Source: Nitrosomonas communis (GTDB lineage: Bacteria > Pseudomonadota > Gammaproteobacteria > Burkholderiales > Nitrosomonadaceae). From it: a stretch of 64,000 nt of DNA. Under the pieces are notes generated by a model that did no database searches, was not told the origin of the DNA, and saw nothing but the letters and a program-made list of their open reading frames with translations. A program made the translations under genes and the position numbers. Positions 46,235 to 54,798 of the stretch are shown here, in pieces. The first letter of the stretch is position 1. Each line of letters opens with the position of its first letter. The DNA lies in the NCBI RefSeq assembly GCF_001007935.1, contig NZ_CP011451.1:2418001-2482000 (forward strand), written 5' to 3'.

Positions 46235-48835
46235 TTATCCCTTACCGAATAGACCTCCAAGACTCGCCTTAATTTCACTTTCCGTTCTACCTAACTTCAC
46301 GAGAAGGCTGATATAGTTTTCCATGACAATGCGGAAGTGCGGATACTCCGTACCTACACTTTCGATGAATATGGCCAGCGCGCGTCGTATCAGCGGCTCA
46401 GCCTCAGCCAGGCGGTTGGTATCCTTAAGCAGTCCCGCTAGATTGTTGAGGCGAATAGCGACTTTGGGGTGATCCGCTCCGAAGCTAGCCTCGTCAATGG
46501 CCAGCGCGCGCCGCATCAGCGGCTCGGCCTCAGCCAAGTGGTTGGTGTCCTGAAGCAGTTGCGCCAGGTTGTTGAGGTGGATGGCAACGTTGGGATGATC
46601 TGACCCGAAGCTGGCCTCGTCAATGGCCAGCGTACGCCGCATCAGCGACTCGGCCTCAGCCAGGCGGTTAGTGGCCTTAAGCAGGCATGCCAGGTTGGCG
46701 AGGTCGCGGGCGACGTTGGGATGATCCGCTCCGAAGCTAGCTTCGTCAATGGCCAGCGCGCGGCGCACCAGCGGCTCAGCCTCGGTCAAGCGGTTGGTGG
46801 ATTGAAGCAGTCCCGCCAGGTTGTTGAGCTTGCGGGCGACTTCGGGATGATCCACTCCCAAGCTAGCCTCGTCAATGTCTAACGCACGCCGCATCAGCGG
46901 CTCAGCCTCAGCTAGGCGATTGGTTTCCAGAAGCAGTCCTGCCAAGTCGTTAAGGTCCAGGGCGACTTTGGGGTGATCCGCTCCGAAGCTAGCCTCGTCA
47001 ATGGCCAACGCGCGGCGCATCAGCGGCTCGGCCTCGGCATGCAGCGACTTGGTTAGGTACATCAACCCCAGCTGATTCATCAGTCGAGCTGCAGGCAAGG
47101 CGATCCCAGCGGCATCTGCATGCTCAACTACTGACTGGGCGTGCGGTAGCAGTGGGTTTAGGACTGGCCAGTTTCGTACATCCTGCGGATCACCGACAAA
47201 GGCGGCATCCAGCCATCGCAGCGTTTCAGTCAAGCGGATATGTTCTGAATCATCGCATTGGCGCCGAGTGATTTCCTGCACCAGGCGGTGTACGCTAAAA
47301 CTCGGACTGTCAGTGGCGCGAGTGACCAATGAGTAGGATTCCAACTCGGCCAGCGCGGTGAGTGGATCGGACTCGCTTTCTCCCTCCACCACCCGTACAT
47401 CGAGCAGAGATTCCGGAATCGGAGCAGGACTTAGCCAGGCCAGACGCTGCAGCAATTGCCGGGCGGATTCGCCGAGTTGGTCGAAGGTGGTCTGCCAGGT
47501 CACGGCGACACTTTTAGGATACTGCATCAGGCGCGAATCGTACCAGCTCAGAACACTATCACTCTGGCTGTGCCATTTCTCAAGATAGCCCTTGAGGGTG
47601 AGTCGATTTTGGAATATATAGGCACCAGCCTGCTCCAGGGCCAGGGCCAGGCAACCAAGTGTTTCCGCCAGGATGCTTGCTTGAGCGTTATCATCGGTTA
47701 GCCGGCGACGTTTGCCGTCGGTACGCTCCAGCAGGAATTCGATAGCTGCCTCGATTGACAGGAGGTCCACTGGCAAAACCGACTTACTACCGCTCCAGTT
47801 TACTAGCCGGCTGGTAACCAGGAGGTGTCCACCAAACAATTGCGGCACCAAATCTTCGACAGCTTTCGCGACTTCTTCCGTGTCCACGTTATCCAGGATC
47901 ATCAGCCAACCAGGATTCTGACGCAGCCAACTGAGCACAGCATCGCGCTGTCTGCTTTCATCAGTTTCGCGCTGCTCCTCCAATTTGAAGGTATGGCACA
48001 GCGCTGCCAGGTTACGTTGCAGTGCTTCCACGCTGTTAGCGTCGACAAAGAGCAGTGCCATGTAATCTTCACCGCGTCGCCAGGCATATTCCAGGGCCAG
48101 CCGAGTCTTGCCGATACCGCCAAGGCCGCTCAGTACACGAGTGACTACCGGTGTTTCATCGTTTTCAAGAACAGGACCCAGGCTCCGGCTTAGGTAGTCC
48201 AGCCAGGCACCCCGGCCTTTGAATAACCCACCAATGCTTGCGATAGGAAGAATGACGGGTTTCTTGAGTGCACCGGCGCGAGCAAGGATATCGTGCAGCT
48301 TGGAACGCAGTATTTCTACTGCTAGCCGATCAGGGTTAGCGAACCTGATCTCCGGATAATGCTCGAGTGCAGCCAAGCGTGCGAGGTGCTGCTGCTGTTG
48401 CTTGCGTTGTTCCTCGTTCGGCTGGTATTGCGCGTCGCGCGGCGCACCTGCTTCAGGTATGGCAATGATCAATCTCTTGCGGTAATACAATGCCAGCCAC
48501 GCCTCCCACTGTGTGTAGGAAAGTGCTTGCGCCCCAGGCTCTAAAAAGGGATGAAGCGGTGGCAGTCGTTCTGCAAGTTTTGGGCACTGCTTCAGGATGA
48601 ATGCTAAGGAAGGGGCTTGTGCCAAGGCGCCGGTCATATCGCCGACCAAATGGATCACCGCATCGCATTGCTGGAGGTATTCATCCAGCTTATCCAAGGT
48701 CTCGGTGCCGGTCGCGATGAAGTCCTCCTGCACCTTGACCGTAACATTAGGACGTTCAAGGTCGTGCCGTAAAGCATCACGGTAACTGCGGAACTCTGCG
48801 CTAACAGTAGACAGGAAGATGCGAATCTGTGTCAT
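46235..48835 (-). CDS. NLR-like STAND protein: DUF4062, NB-ARC, TPR
   Basis: 866 residues. Residues 1-130 are a DUF4062 domain (IRIFLSTVSAEFRSYRDALRHDL, CDAVIHLVGDMTG). An NB-ARC ATPase follows, with P-loop LSGLGGIGKTRLAL, Walker B GWLMILDNVD and LLVTSR. The C-terminal 280 residues hold at least five 42-residue TPR units (EAEPLMRRALAIDEASFGADHP…), nearly identical at DNA level. Bacterial STAND proteins of this build sense phage or other triggers and activate an N-terminal effector. As the only gene in the left arm next to the terminal repeat, it is most likely defence cargo. Confidence 0.88.
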   Translation of the reverse strand: MTQIRIFLSTVSAEFRSYRDALRHDLERPNVTVKVQEDFIATGTETLDKLDEYLQQCDAVIHLVGDMTGALAQAPSLAFILKQCPKLAERLPPLHPFLEPGAQALSYTQWEAWLALYYRKRLIIAIPEAGAPRDAQYQPNEEQRKQQQQHLARLAALEHYPEIRFANPDRLAVEILRSKLHDILARAGALKKPVILPIASIGGLFKGRGAWLDYLSRSLGPVLENDETPVVTRVLSGLGGIGKTRLALEYAWRRGEDYMALLFVDANSVEALQRNLAALCHTFKLEEQRETDESRQRDAVLSWLRQNPGWLMILDNVDTEEVAKAVEDLVPQLFGGHLLVTSRLVNWSGSKSVLPVDLLSIEAAIEFLLERTDGKRRRLTDDNAQASILAETLGCLALALEQAGAYIFQNRLTLKGYLEKWHSQSDSVLSWYDSRLMQYPKSVAVTWQTTFDQLGESARQLLQRLAWLSPAPIPESLLDVRVVEGESESDPLTALAELESYSLVTRATDSPSFSVHRLVQEITRRQCDDSEHIRLTETLRWLDAAFVGDPQDVRNWPVLNPLLPHAQSVVEHADAAGIALPAARLMNQLGLMYLTKSLHAEAEPLMRRALAIDEASFGADHPKVALDLNDLAGLLLETNRLAEAEPLMRRALDIDEASLGVDHPEVARKLNNLAGLLQSTNRLTEAEPLVRRALAIDEASFGADHPNVARDLANLACLLKATNRLAEAESLMRRTLAIDEASFGSDHPNVAIHLNNLAQLLQDTNHLAEAEPLMRRALAIDEASFGADHPKVAIRLNNLAGLLKDTNRLAEAEPLIRRALAIFIESVGTEYPHFRIVMENYISLLVKLGRTESEIKASLGGLFGKG

Positions 48836-48936
48836 AGCTGTTTTTTTATGGCTAATAAAGATAGTTCCAGTATTGCTTCTTTCTTGTCGAAAAGCAAGAA
48901 GCTATAACATACCATCATATCGGTTTAATCTCATTC

Positions 48937-51900
48937 CTACGTCAGAAGAGCCTTAATTTTCCACCAAATTGCCTCTTTGCACTTTGCTCCCTCCAGCCAC
49001 CGATACACCTGCCTAGAACTTCTACCGAGTGCATGCGCCAGCTTGGCAATCGTCCACCCTTGCTCAATCAACTCCTTCAGAGCATCCGCGGCAGAACTCG
49101 ATTGCTGTTTCGAATGGATAAAATTCTCAGATATCAACAAGTTTCGCTCTTGCCCAAAACGTTGCAGCAGCTGGGTATATCGCTCCTTGACAGAATAACT
49201 CACCGACTGACCAGAGAGCAGGTTGCTTAACGTTTTATCGCTGATCCCCAGCTCATTACAAAGTTCTTGTCGGGTTAATCCAGAGTTCAACAGCGTTCGA
49301 CACGGCTGATCAAGCCAGATGGTCAAACCCTCAGGATCTTCGATAGCAAAGGTTTGCGACTCTTCCTCACCCATCAATGTCGTACCATTGGATTCCCCAT
49401 CTTCGGAGTAACTATAAAGCGTTTGGGTTTCCTTGCCACAATAAGCAAGGCTTTCGACCATCACCGGCTGTTTCTGCAGTTGGCCAATCCCCTGTGGTGG
49501 ATAGGCTTTGTGTTCGGCATGCGCAAAGTAGTGCCACACCTTTTCCGCCAGGGTCGCAGTCGGCGCATGAGGAACGTGCTGATGGGTATCCTTGCGGGTA
49601 AGGTGCGCCATGATTTCGTCCATATCAGTGGAAAACGGCGCGTAGTAGCCCACCTCCATTAGCTCTGGTTTAACCTGAACAGGCTTGCCGGTTCGCCGCA
49701 TCCGTTCGTGGATCATCCAAGGCTCAATGCCTGGCAGCGTCACAAAGAACGAGCAGGGACGGATGTCCGGAATGCTTTCGACCCGTTGATAAACCTCCCA
49801 CGTCGAAACGGTTTCCTTGGAGATGGCAGGTGTATCACCCAGCAACCCGTATATCTCCTCATCGAGGATCATGTCAAGCTCATCGTTTATGGGGCCTGAC
49901 TCGGCTCGGCGAATCGCCATGGTCCATAAGTCATCGATCCAGCGGGCGGTGCAAATGGGCTCGTCATCCTTCGCATAAGGTACCGGCAGCTTGGAGCGAT
50001 AGCCGGGAGGATTAAGATAACTACCAAGCCCGTGATTAGTACATTTACGCAGCCTGATACCTTCTTGCCATTGTCCATGATCATCTTTCCAGCGCTTGTT
50101 ATAAAGTGCATAGCGCTTGCTTGAAACAGCCAAAACATATAAAGGCTCTGGCTCATCATCGACAACATTGACCTCTTCACTTTTTAAGAGTGGAATGCCC
50201 GCGTTATAAGGTGACAGTAGATTGACCATTGTAATGATGTCTTCGATGTAGTGATGAAAGGTCTCCCTCTCCATACTATCGGGTCTGATAAATACCATAG
50301 AATCAGTATCCCCTAATGCATGGCTGATACCACGATCCCGCCCAAGACGTTCAATCAAAGCAAACAGCAGACGCCCACCCCCAGTGATGAAACTTGCGAT
50401 CTCGCCCGCATAATGTTTTCCAGGGGTTTCAAATTGTGTGGTTTTGCACGGACGAGGTAATCCTTGACCAATATGAAGTTGAATAGACCGCGGCACTTCG
50501 AAAGGATCTTCCTCAATGAATTCAGCTAATACGCCATAACTAGTCGAATTAGCAAGAAATTTCAAACCCTGTTCCATTGATTCCAGTTTTTCAATTTTTT
50601 GTTGATCGTAATTTAATACGCTATCTTGTTTTTTCTGAGATTTTATTTCTGTTTTGATTGCCTGGCGCATTTCGATGATGGTTTTGAACAAGTCATCTTT
50701 CTGCAAATCGATAGCGTAACCTTCATCACCAAAGATACATTTAGGCTGAGTTGGCACTATGCCCTGTGGAATAAGCTCATAGGCTTGCTCGATTACTGGA
50801 ATTTTGCTGGGGTTCATCAGCACCGCTGCGCAGACATCGGCTAGCGTGTACCAAATGGCGTCGGTAGCAAAAACAGGCGTTACGGCAATGTTAGGGGGAT
50901 CGGCGGGCCCTGCGAAACGGGCTCTCACGGGCAAAATCTCGCCCTGAGGAATCAGCTTAACCATTGAACGCAGTTTTGGCCATATGGCGGGGTCTAATAA
51001 TGTTTCCGGCGATAAATCTTTTAAGAGTACTCTCACCCAGTCCGTGTTATCGCGTCGTTCAATTTTTTCTGCCAACAATAAGGATTGATTTCTCATTAAC
51101 GCATTGACCGACGGGTATTGTGAAGTGAAATCCACCATCATGCACTCCATGGAGCGCAGGCGCACCATGACCTCAGATCGTCCACCATAATAGGCTTGGC
51201 TGGCTATACCATAAAAACGCGAATCGGTGTCCGGATGTTGTGCTTGGAAACGAGGCACGCCCATCGCTTTAAAATATGCTTTACCTAAGGATGCCTCAGA
51301 AAAAATGCGTGTGATGGGAGTAGTTAAATCATGTTGCCGGTAGAGATCACGTAATCGTCGGTATAAACTGAACGTTGCACGGACATCCTGAAAAGCATAG
51401 TTTATATATTGATTACTGAGTTCTTTACCATGGAGATTCTCAGCATCAAACTTACATTCAGACTCAGGCACATCCGCACGACGACAAAGACCCTGCAAAG
51501 TAAGATCTCCAGGCCCTAGTAAGGCACGACCCAATGTAGCCATATCAAGAAATTCTCCTTCATAAGGCTTAGCAGCGTTATCGATGTTTTGGCGCACAAT
51601 TCGAAACGCAAACTTGGCCTTTTTGGGTCCCAGTTTGCGCATCCGGATGTAAGGATGAAACTGGCAATCATCGGGTTGCAAATCCTCTCTCTTTTGTGGA
51701 TTTTTGACTTGCCATTGCTTAATACAGTCGCACAAAATAAATTTGAACCCATTGGTATAATCTTTTCCCCCAGGCCCCCAATCTGTTGCTAGTCGAGAAA
51801 GATCGAATGGCAGGTTATGTCCCACGCATAATGCGCGCTTTTTATGAACCCAGTAGTAAAATTGTTGCTTGACGAATTGTGCAACTGGCAACAACACCAT

Positions 51901-52377
51901 GAGGGGCTGATGTTCATCTTTCTCACAATTAAATCGATCTACCCAAGTCGTCAGTAGCATCAGCTCATCAGGATTTAGATGCGTTGGATGATAAAAACAA
52001 AAATGCCGACAAGGCTTATCAAGCTGTTCCCGAGTTAATTGCCGGGACTCCCAAAGATCAACCTGCTCAGATTTTTCTATTCCGAAAACGCTTGCAAAAC
52101 CGAAGCGCAATTCATTTTTAACATCAGCAGTGGTTTCGCAATCAAACACAAAAACAAAATCTGAATACGGCTTAAAATTCTCAGCAATTGCCAATTGGGT
52201 GTTTTTCAAAGATTGCGCCCGTGAAGATAACTTTTGTTCGGTCTTCTTTTCAGGCTTGGGCGTCCTCTTTTTGCGAGCTTCTGTCTGCTCAGGATAAGCT
52301 CTCAAGATTTGCGTTACAACCTTAGGCTCTATAGGTAAGTTTGTTTCTTTCACGCCATTTTCTCCTTCGTTCTCCAA
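48937..52377 (-). CDS. Casposon family B DNA polymerase with C-terminal HTHs
   Basis: 1146 residues. Exonuclease: FDCETT (Asp79, Glu81), GHNLPFDLSRL (Asp192) and YAFQDVRATFSLY (Asp331). The linker motif YYGGRSE is present. Polymerase: motif A VDFTSQYPS (Asp416), motif B KFLANSTSYG (about 606-614), motif C ALGDTDSMVF (Asp690, Asp692). All metal-binding Asp residues are kept, so both activities should work. The last 110 residues carry two helix-turn-helix segments (LTRQELCNELGISDKTLSNLLSG and WTIAKLAHALGRSSRQVYRWL), which may bind the element's ends. It overlaps the HNH gene by 56 bases and presumably copies the element. Confidence 0.92.
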   Translation of the reverse strand: MENEGENGVKETNLPIEPKVVTQILRAYPEQTEARKKRTPKPEKKTEQKLSSRAQSLKNTQLAIAENFKPYSDFVFVFDCETTADVKNELRFGFASVFGIEKSEQVDLWESRQLTREQLDKPCRHFCFYHPTHLNPDELMLLTTWVDRFNCEKDEHQPLMVLLPVAQFVKQQFYYWVHKKRALCVGHNLPFDLSRLATDWGPGGKDYTNGFKFILCDCIKQWQVKNPQKREDLQPDDCQFHPYIRMRKLGPKKAKFAFRIVRQNIDNAAKPYEGEFLDMATLGRALLGPGDLTLQGLCRRADVPESECKFDAENLHGKELSNQYINYAFQDVRATFSLYRRLRDLYRQHDLTTPITRIFSEASLGKAYFKAMGVPRFQAQHPDTDSRFYGIASQAYYGGRSEVMVRLRSMECMMVDFTSQYPSVNALMRNQSLLLAEKIERRDNTDWVRVLLKDLSPETLLDPAIWPKLRSMVKLIPQGEILPVRARFAGPADPPNIAVTPVFATDAIWYTLADVCAAVLMNPSKIPVIEQAYELIPQGIVPTQPKCIFGDEGYAIDLQKDDLFKTIIEMRQAIKTEIKSQKKQDSVLNYDQQKIEKLESMEQGLKFLANSTSYGVLAEFIEEDPFEVPRSIQLHIGQGLPRPCKTTQFETPGKHYAGEIASFITGGGRLLFALIERLGRDRGISHALGDTDSMVFIRPDSMERETFHHYIEDIITMVNLLSPYNAGIPLLKSEEVNVVDDEPEPLYVLAVSSKRYALYNKRWKDDHGQWQEGIRLRKCTNHGLGSYLNPPGYRSKLPVPYAKDDEPICTARWIDDLWTMAIRRAESGPINDELDMILDEEIYGLLGDTPAISKETVSTWEVYQRVESIPDIRPCSFFVTLPGIEPWMIHERMRRTGKPVQVKPELMEVGYYAPFSTDMDEIMAHLTRKDTHQHVPHAPTATLAEKVWHYFAHAEHKAYPPQGIGQLQKQPVMVESLAYCGKETQTLYSYSEDGESNGTTLMGEEESQTFAIEDPEGLTIWLDQPCRTLLNSGLTRQELCNELGISDKTLSNLLSGQSVSYSVKERYTQLLQRFGQERNLLISENFIHSKQQSSSAADALKELIEQGWTIAKLAHALGRSSRQVYRWLEGAKCKEAIWWKIKALLT

Positions 52378-52708
52378 TTTCCTGCATATCCTTTAACCCA
52401 AGCTCTCGCGATGAGCTTTGCTGAGTACTCCATGTCAATTGCCGCTCTGTTAGTTCAGCATGACAATTCAAACAAACATCCACGATCCAGTCAGCATTAT
52501 TGCGATGCATCTCAACATGGTGCCCCTCAATAGGAATGTTGTTGCCTCTGCAAGCGCCACAATGACCTCGCTTATGCTGAGCATCATCACAGTTATGACA
52601 TCGGAAGACGTCTTTGGAAAACCTTCTCAATACAGGCCAAAAATATTCCCCGCAGTCTTCACAACAGGCGGTATCTGGCCAACCGCGTTTGGTCTTATTC
52701 CGGCTCAT
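52322..52708 (-). CDS. HNH endonuclease-like zinc protein
   Basis: 128 residues. Paired cysteines (CEDCGEYFWP, CHNCDD, CGAC) precede an HNH core, with EGHHVEMHRNNADWIVDVCLNCHAEL supplying HH, N and CxxCH. HNH proteins accompany Cas1 and PolB in many casposons. Its ATG overlaps the upstream stop as ATGA, and its 3' end overlaps polB, so it is co-translated with both. Confidence 0.88.
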   Translation of the reverse strand: MSRNKTKRGWPDTACCEDCGEYFWPVLRRFSKDVFRCHNCDDAQHKRGHCGACRGNNIPIEGHHVEMHRNNADWIVDVCLNCHAELTERQLTWSTQQSSSRELGLKDMQEIGERRRKWRERNKLTYRA

Positions 52709-53382
52709 GAGGAAAAGGCCAGATTGCCGCCCAGTTCCACCCGCTCGGAAATCCGATGTTGCCGTCCGGCTTCCTTCTGGCTCTCGACGATGCGGCGCTT
52801 GCGCGCTCGTTCCAAGGCGATCAAAGTGTCCAGATCGGTGACTAAACGGTGGGAATTACCCCTGACGTCATGGATGACAGTTCGCATATATTTCCTCAGC
52901 ATGCTGGCATCGTTTTGTCTGATCGCCTTCATGACCTCATTCAAATACTCGGCCAGCTGCGATGCTGTGGTTTGATCGACGGTCAATCTTTCTAGTTTGC
53001 CTGGTTTGACATAGACCTCCATGCTGGACAAGGTATCGGCTGCTTTATACCGCTTGGCATTGGGGTCAAAATCGATAAAGCCGAAGCCGGACATCCAGCG
53101 CTTGAGTGTGGCAAGACCGATGCCCTCCATCCTCGCAGCGTGGGTCATAGACTCACCTTGCCTCATGCGCTCGGCAACGCGGTAGCTTTTCGTTAAGGTC
53201 GCTAGTTTGGGTGTGGGTGGCGCCGACGCTCGTACGAGCTGTGCAGAAACTTCCTTTTGCCGTGGGTGGCCATAGGCTTGCGACCGGGACAGCCCCTTGG
53301 CTTTGCCGGCTCGAAGTCGTTTCTGATATACCTGGGAAAGCTGGGCTAATGGTTTACGAGGGCGACCGCGTCGTTTAGCCAT
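52705..53382 (-). CDS. HTH DNA-binding protein of the casposon
   Basis: 225 residues. A very basic start (MAKRRGRPRKPLAQLSQ) is followed by an HTH-like RVAERMRQGESMTHAARMEGIGLATLKRWMSG. The second half is helical (TTASQLAEYLNEVMKAIRQNDASMLRKYM). It may bind the terminal repeats or regulate the operon. No enzyme motif; it is specific to the element as far as I can tell. Confidence 0.65.
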   Translation of the reverse strand: MAKRRGRPRKPLAQLSQVYQKRLRAGKAKGLSRSQAYGHPRQKEVSAQLVRASAPPTPKLATLTKSYRVAERMRQGESMTHAARMEGIGLATLKRWMSGFGFIDFDPNAKRYKAADTLSSMEVYVKPGKLERLTVDQTTASQLAEYLNEVMKAIRQNDASMLRKYMRTVIHDVRGNSHRLVTDLDTLIALERARKRRIVESQKEAGRQHRISERVELGGNLAFSS

Positions 53383-53388
53383 GGCTGG

Positions 53389-53643
53389 TTACCTATTTTT
53401 GCAATCGTGATAACAGTGATCCACTCGATCTACCTTTTCCCTGGCATCCAATGAATTTGTCGTCAACAACTCCTCGAGCAGTGACTGGCGTGGTTGCTTC
53501 AATATTTTGCCGATCAGTGCACGCACCAAGGTACTTACCGGAATGCCAGAGCTAACCGACATGTCACTAAGTTGACTCATCCACTCGTGCGGCACGTTCA
53601 AGCCAATGCGGTAGTGTTTGCCAAGCTTGTGGCCCTTGATCAT
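53389..53643 (-). CDS. Ribbon-helix-helix-like regulator 1
   Basis: 84 residues; YRIGLNVPHEWMSQLSDMSVSSGIPVSTLVRALIGKILKQP has the beta-strand plus two-helix spacing of RHH repressors. It overlaps the previous gene as ATGA and starts the HTH-HNH-polB run. Probably a transcription regulator. Confidence 0.65.
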   Translation of the reverse strand: MIKGHKLGKHYRIGLNVPHEWMSQLSDMSVSSGIPVSTLVRALIGKILKQPRQSLLEELLTTNSLDAREKVDRVDHCYHDCKNR

Positions 53644-53897
53644 AAGGCTTTACCTCCTGGATTGTTCAGTGTCGCGGGACTAATAGGGAGGTGATGGCGG
53701 GAGCGCCTCAATGCAGCACCAAGAGCATGGCGTAAGATTGCAGAACTCGAAAGCCGAGACAGGCGCGAGAGTTCGTTCAAGCATGACACCCATTCCTCTG
53801 AAACGAGCAAGTTTACCAAGTGGTAACGGCGGGGCACTCGATGGAGAAAATTATTTCTATGCACGATTGTAAATCCTTTTGATAATGTACTTATCAT
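53640..53897 (-). CDS. Ribbon-helix-helix-like regulator 2
   Basis: 85 residues with RRYHLVNLLVSEEWVSCLNELSRLSRLSSSAILRHALGAAL, paralogous in layout to the next gene. A GTG about 13 codons in also has AAAAGGA upstream, so the start may be shorter. The direct repeat TATGCACGATTGTAA overlaps its 5' end, which suggests autoregulation. First gene of the leftward operon. Confidence 0.65.
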   Translation of the reverse strand: MISTLSKGFTIVHRNNFLHRVPRRYHLVNLLVSEEWVSCLNELSRLSRLSSSAILRHALGAALRRSRHHLPISPATLNNPGGKAL

Positions 53898-54048
53898 AAT
53901 AATGTTGAACTCTAAGTTACTCTCTGTATATATTAAAATCTATGTTATTCACTCTTTCTATTACAGTCAAGTGTTATAAATCAATAACTTACATTCATGT
54001 ATAAAACACTAGCTTGACGACACTTATGCACGATTGTAATATATTGTT
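53898..54048. promoter_or_regulatory. Divergent promoter region of the casposon core
   Basis: AT-rich 151 bp between the two outward-reading operons. The 15-bp sequence TATGCACGATTGTAA occurs at 54025-54039 and again at 53859-53873 in direct orientation, one near each start. This is a likely shared operator for one of the RHH or MerR-like regulators. Confidence 0.55.
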
Positions 54049-54786
54049 ATGAACGAGTTGACTACCGAAGAGTTACTGGAAACACTTCATGGAGCAGGAA
54101 TGCGCGTTTCTCACGATCAGTTGAAATACTGGCGACGCAACGGACTGTTACCCAAGCCGCGTCGGCGAGGAAGAGGACGAGGGTTGGGAGTCGAGCAATT
54201 ATGGGATGAGGCATGTGTCGAGAATGTGCGGCTCATACTCGAAAGCAGCGGTGGCAAGCGAATCAATTTGATAACTGCTGGACATCATCTCTTCACCTAC
54301 AATCAGCCGTTAGGAGAGCCCTTGTTAAGTAGAATTCTGCTGGAAATTCCGAGCGAGATGCGCGAACAAGCACAGCAGCGTACTAAAAACACTGTGGCTG
54401 ATTCCGAGCTTGTGGAGTTAGCGCGCTTTTTAACACCTCAAAAGGTCAAAGACGCCATTGCTCACACAGACGAGAACACTTTGATTGAACTTTATCAGCG
54501 AATCAATCAATTTGAAACACCGCTCGAGGGCGATATTGCGCTGATTTCGAACTGTCAGCAAGTGTTTGATGTTTTGGTCAAAACTGAATTTCCAGACTTA
54601 ACTGGTAGGACTTCGCTATCGGATGACGCTTTATATCGTCGTCAACGATCCTTTCTGGCATGGGCTGTGTTAATTCGTCATTATGGCGATTCTTTGCGTA
54701 GAATAGCCTCTAGTGCTCTTCAGCGTATAGTATTAAACAGCATGTCCTATAATGCAGACCCACCGATCAATTGGCCAAAAGCTTAG
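54049..54786 (+). CDS. MerR-like regulator/partner upstream of the casposase
   Basis: 245 residues. The N-terminus (TTEELLETLHGAGMRVSHDQLKYWRRNGLLPKPRRRGRGRG) is a MerR-type winged helix; the rest is helical and unassigned (SLSDDALYRRQRSFLAWAVLIRHYGDSL). It ends 12 bases before the casposase start, so the two are co-expressed. It may be a regulator or an accessory DNA-binding subunit of the integrase. Confidence 0.75.
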   Translation: MNELTTEELLETLHGAGMRVSHDQLKYWRRNGLLPKPRRRGRGRGLGVEQLWDEACVENVRLILESSGGKRINLITAGHHLFTYNQPLGEPLLSRILLEIPSEMREQAQQRTKNTVADSELVELARFLTPQKVKDAIAHTDENTLIELYQRINQFETPLEGDIALISNCQQVFDVLVKTEFPDLTGRTSLSDDALYRRQRSFLAWAVLIRHYGDSLRRIASSALQRIVLNSMSYNADPPINWPKA

Positions 54787-54798
54787 GAGATATTCATC

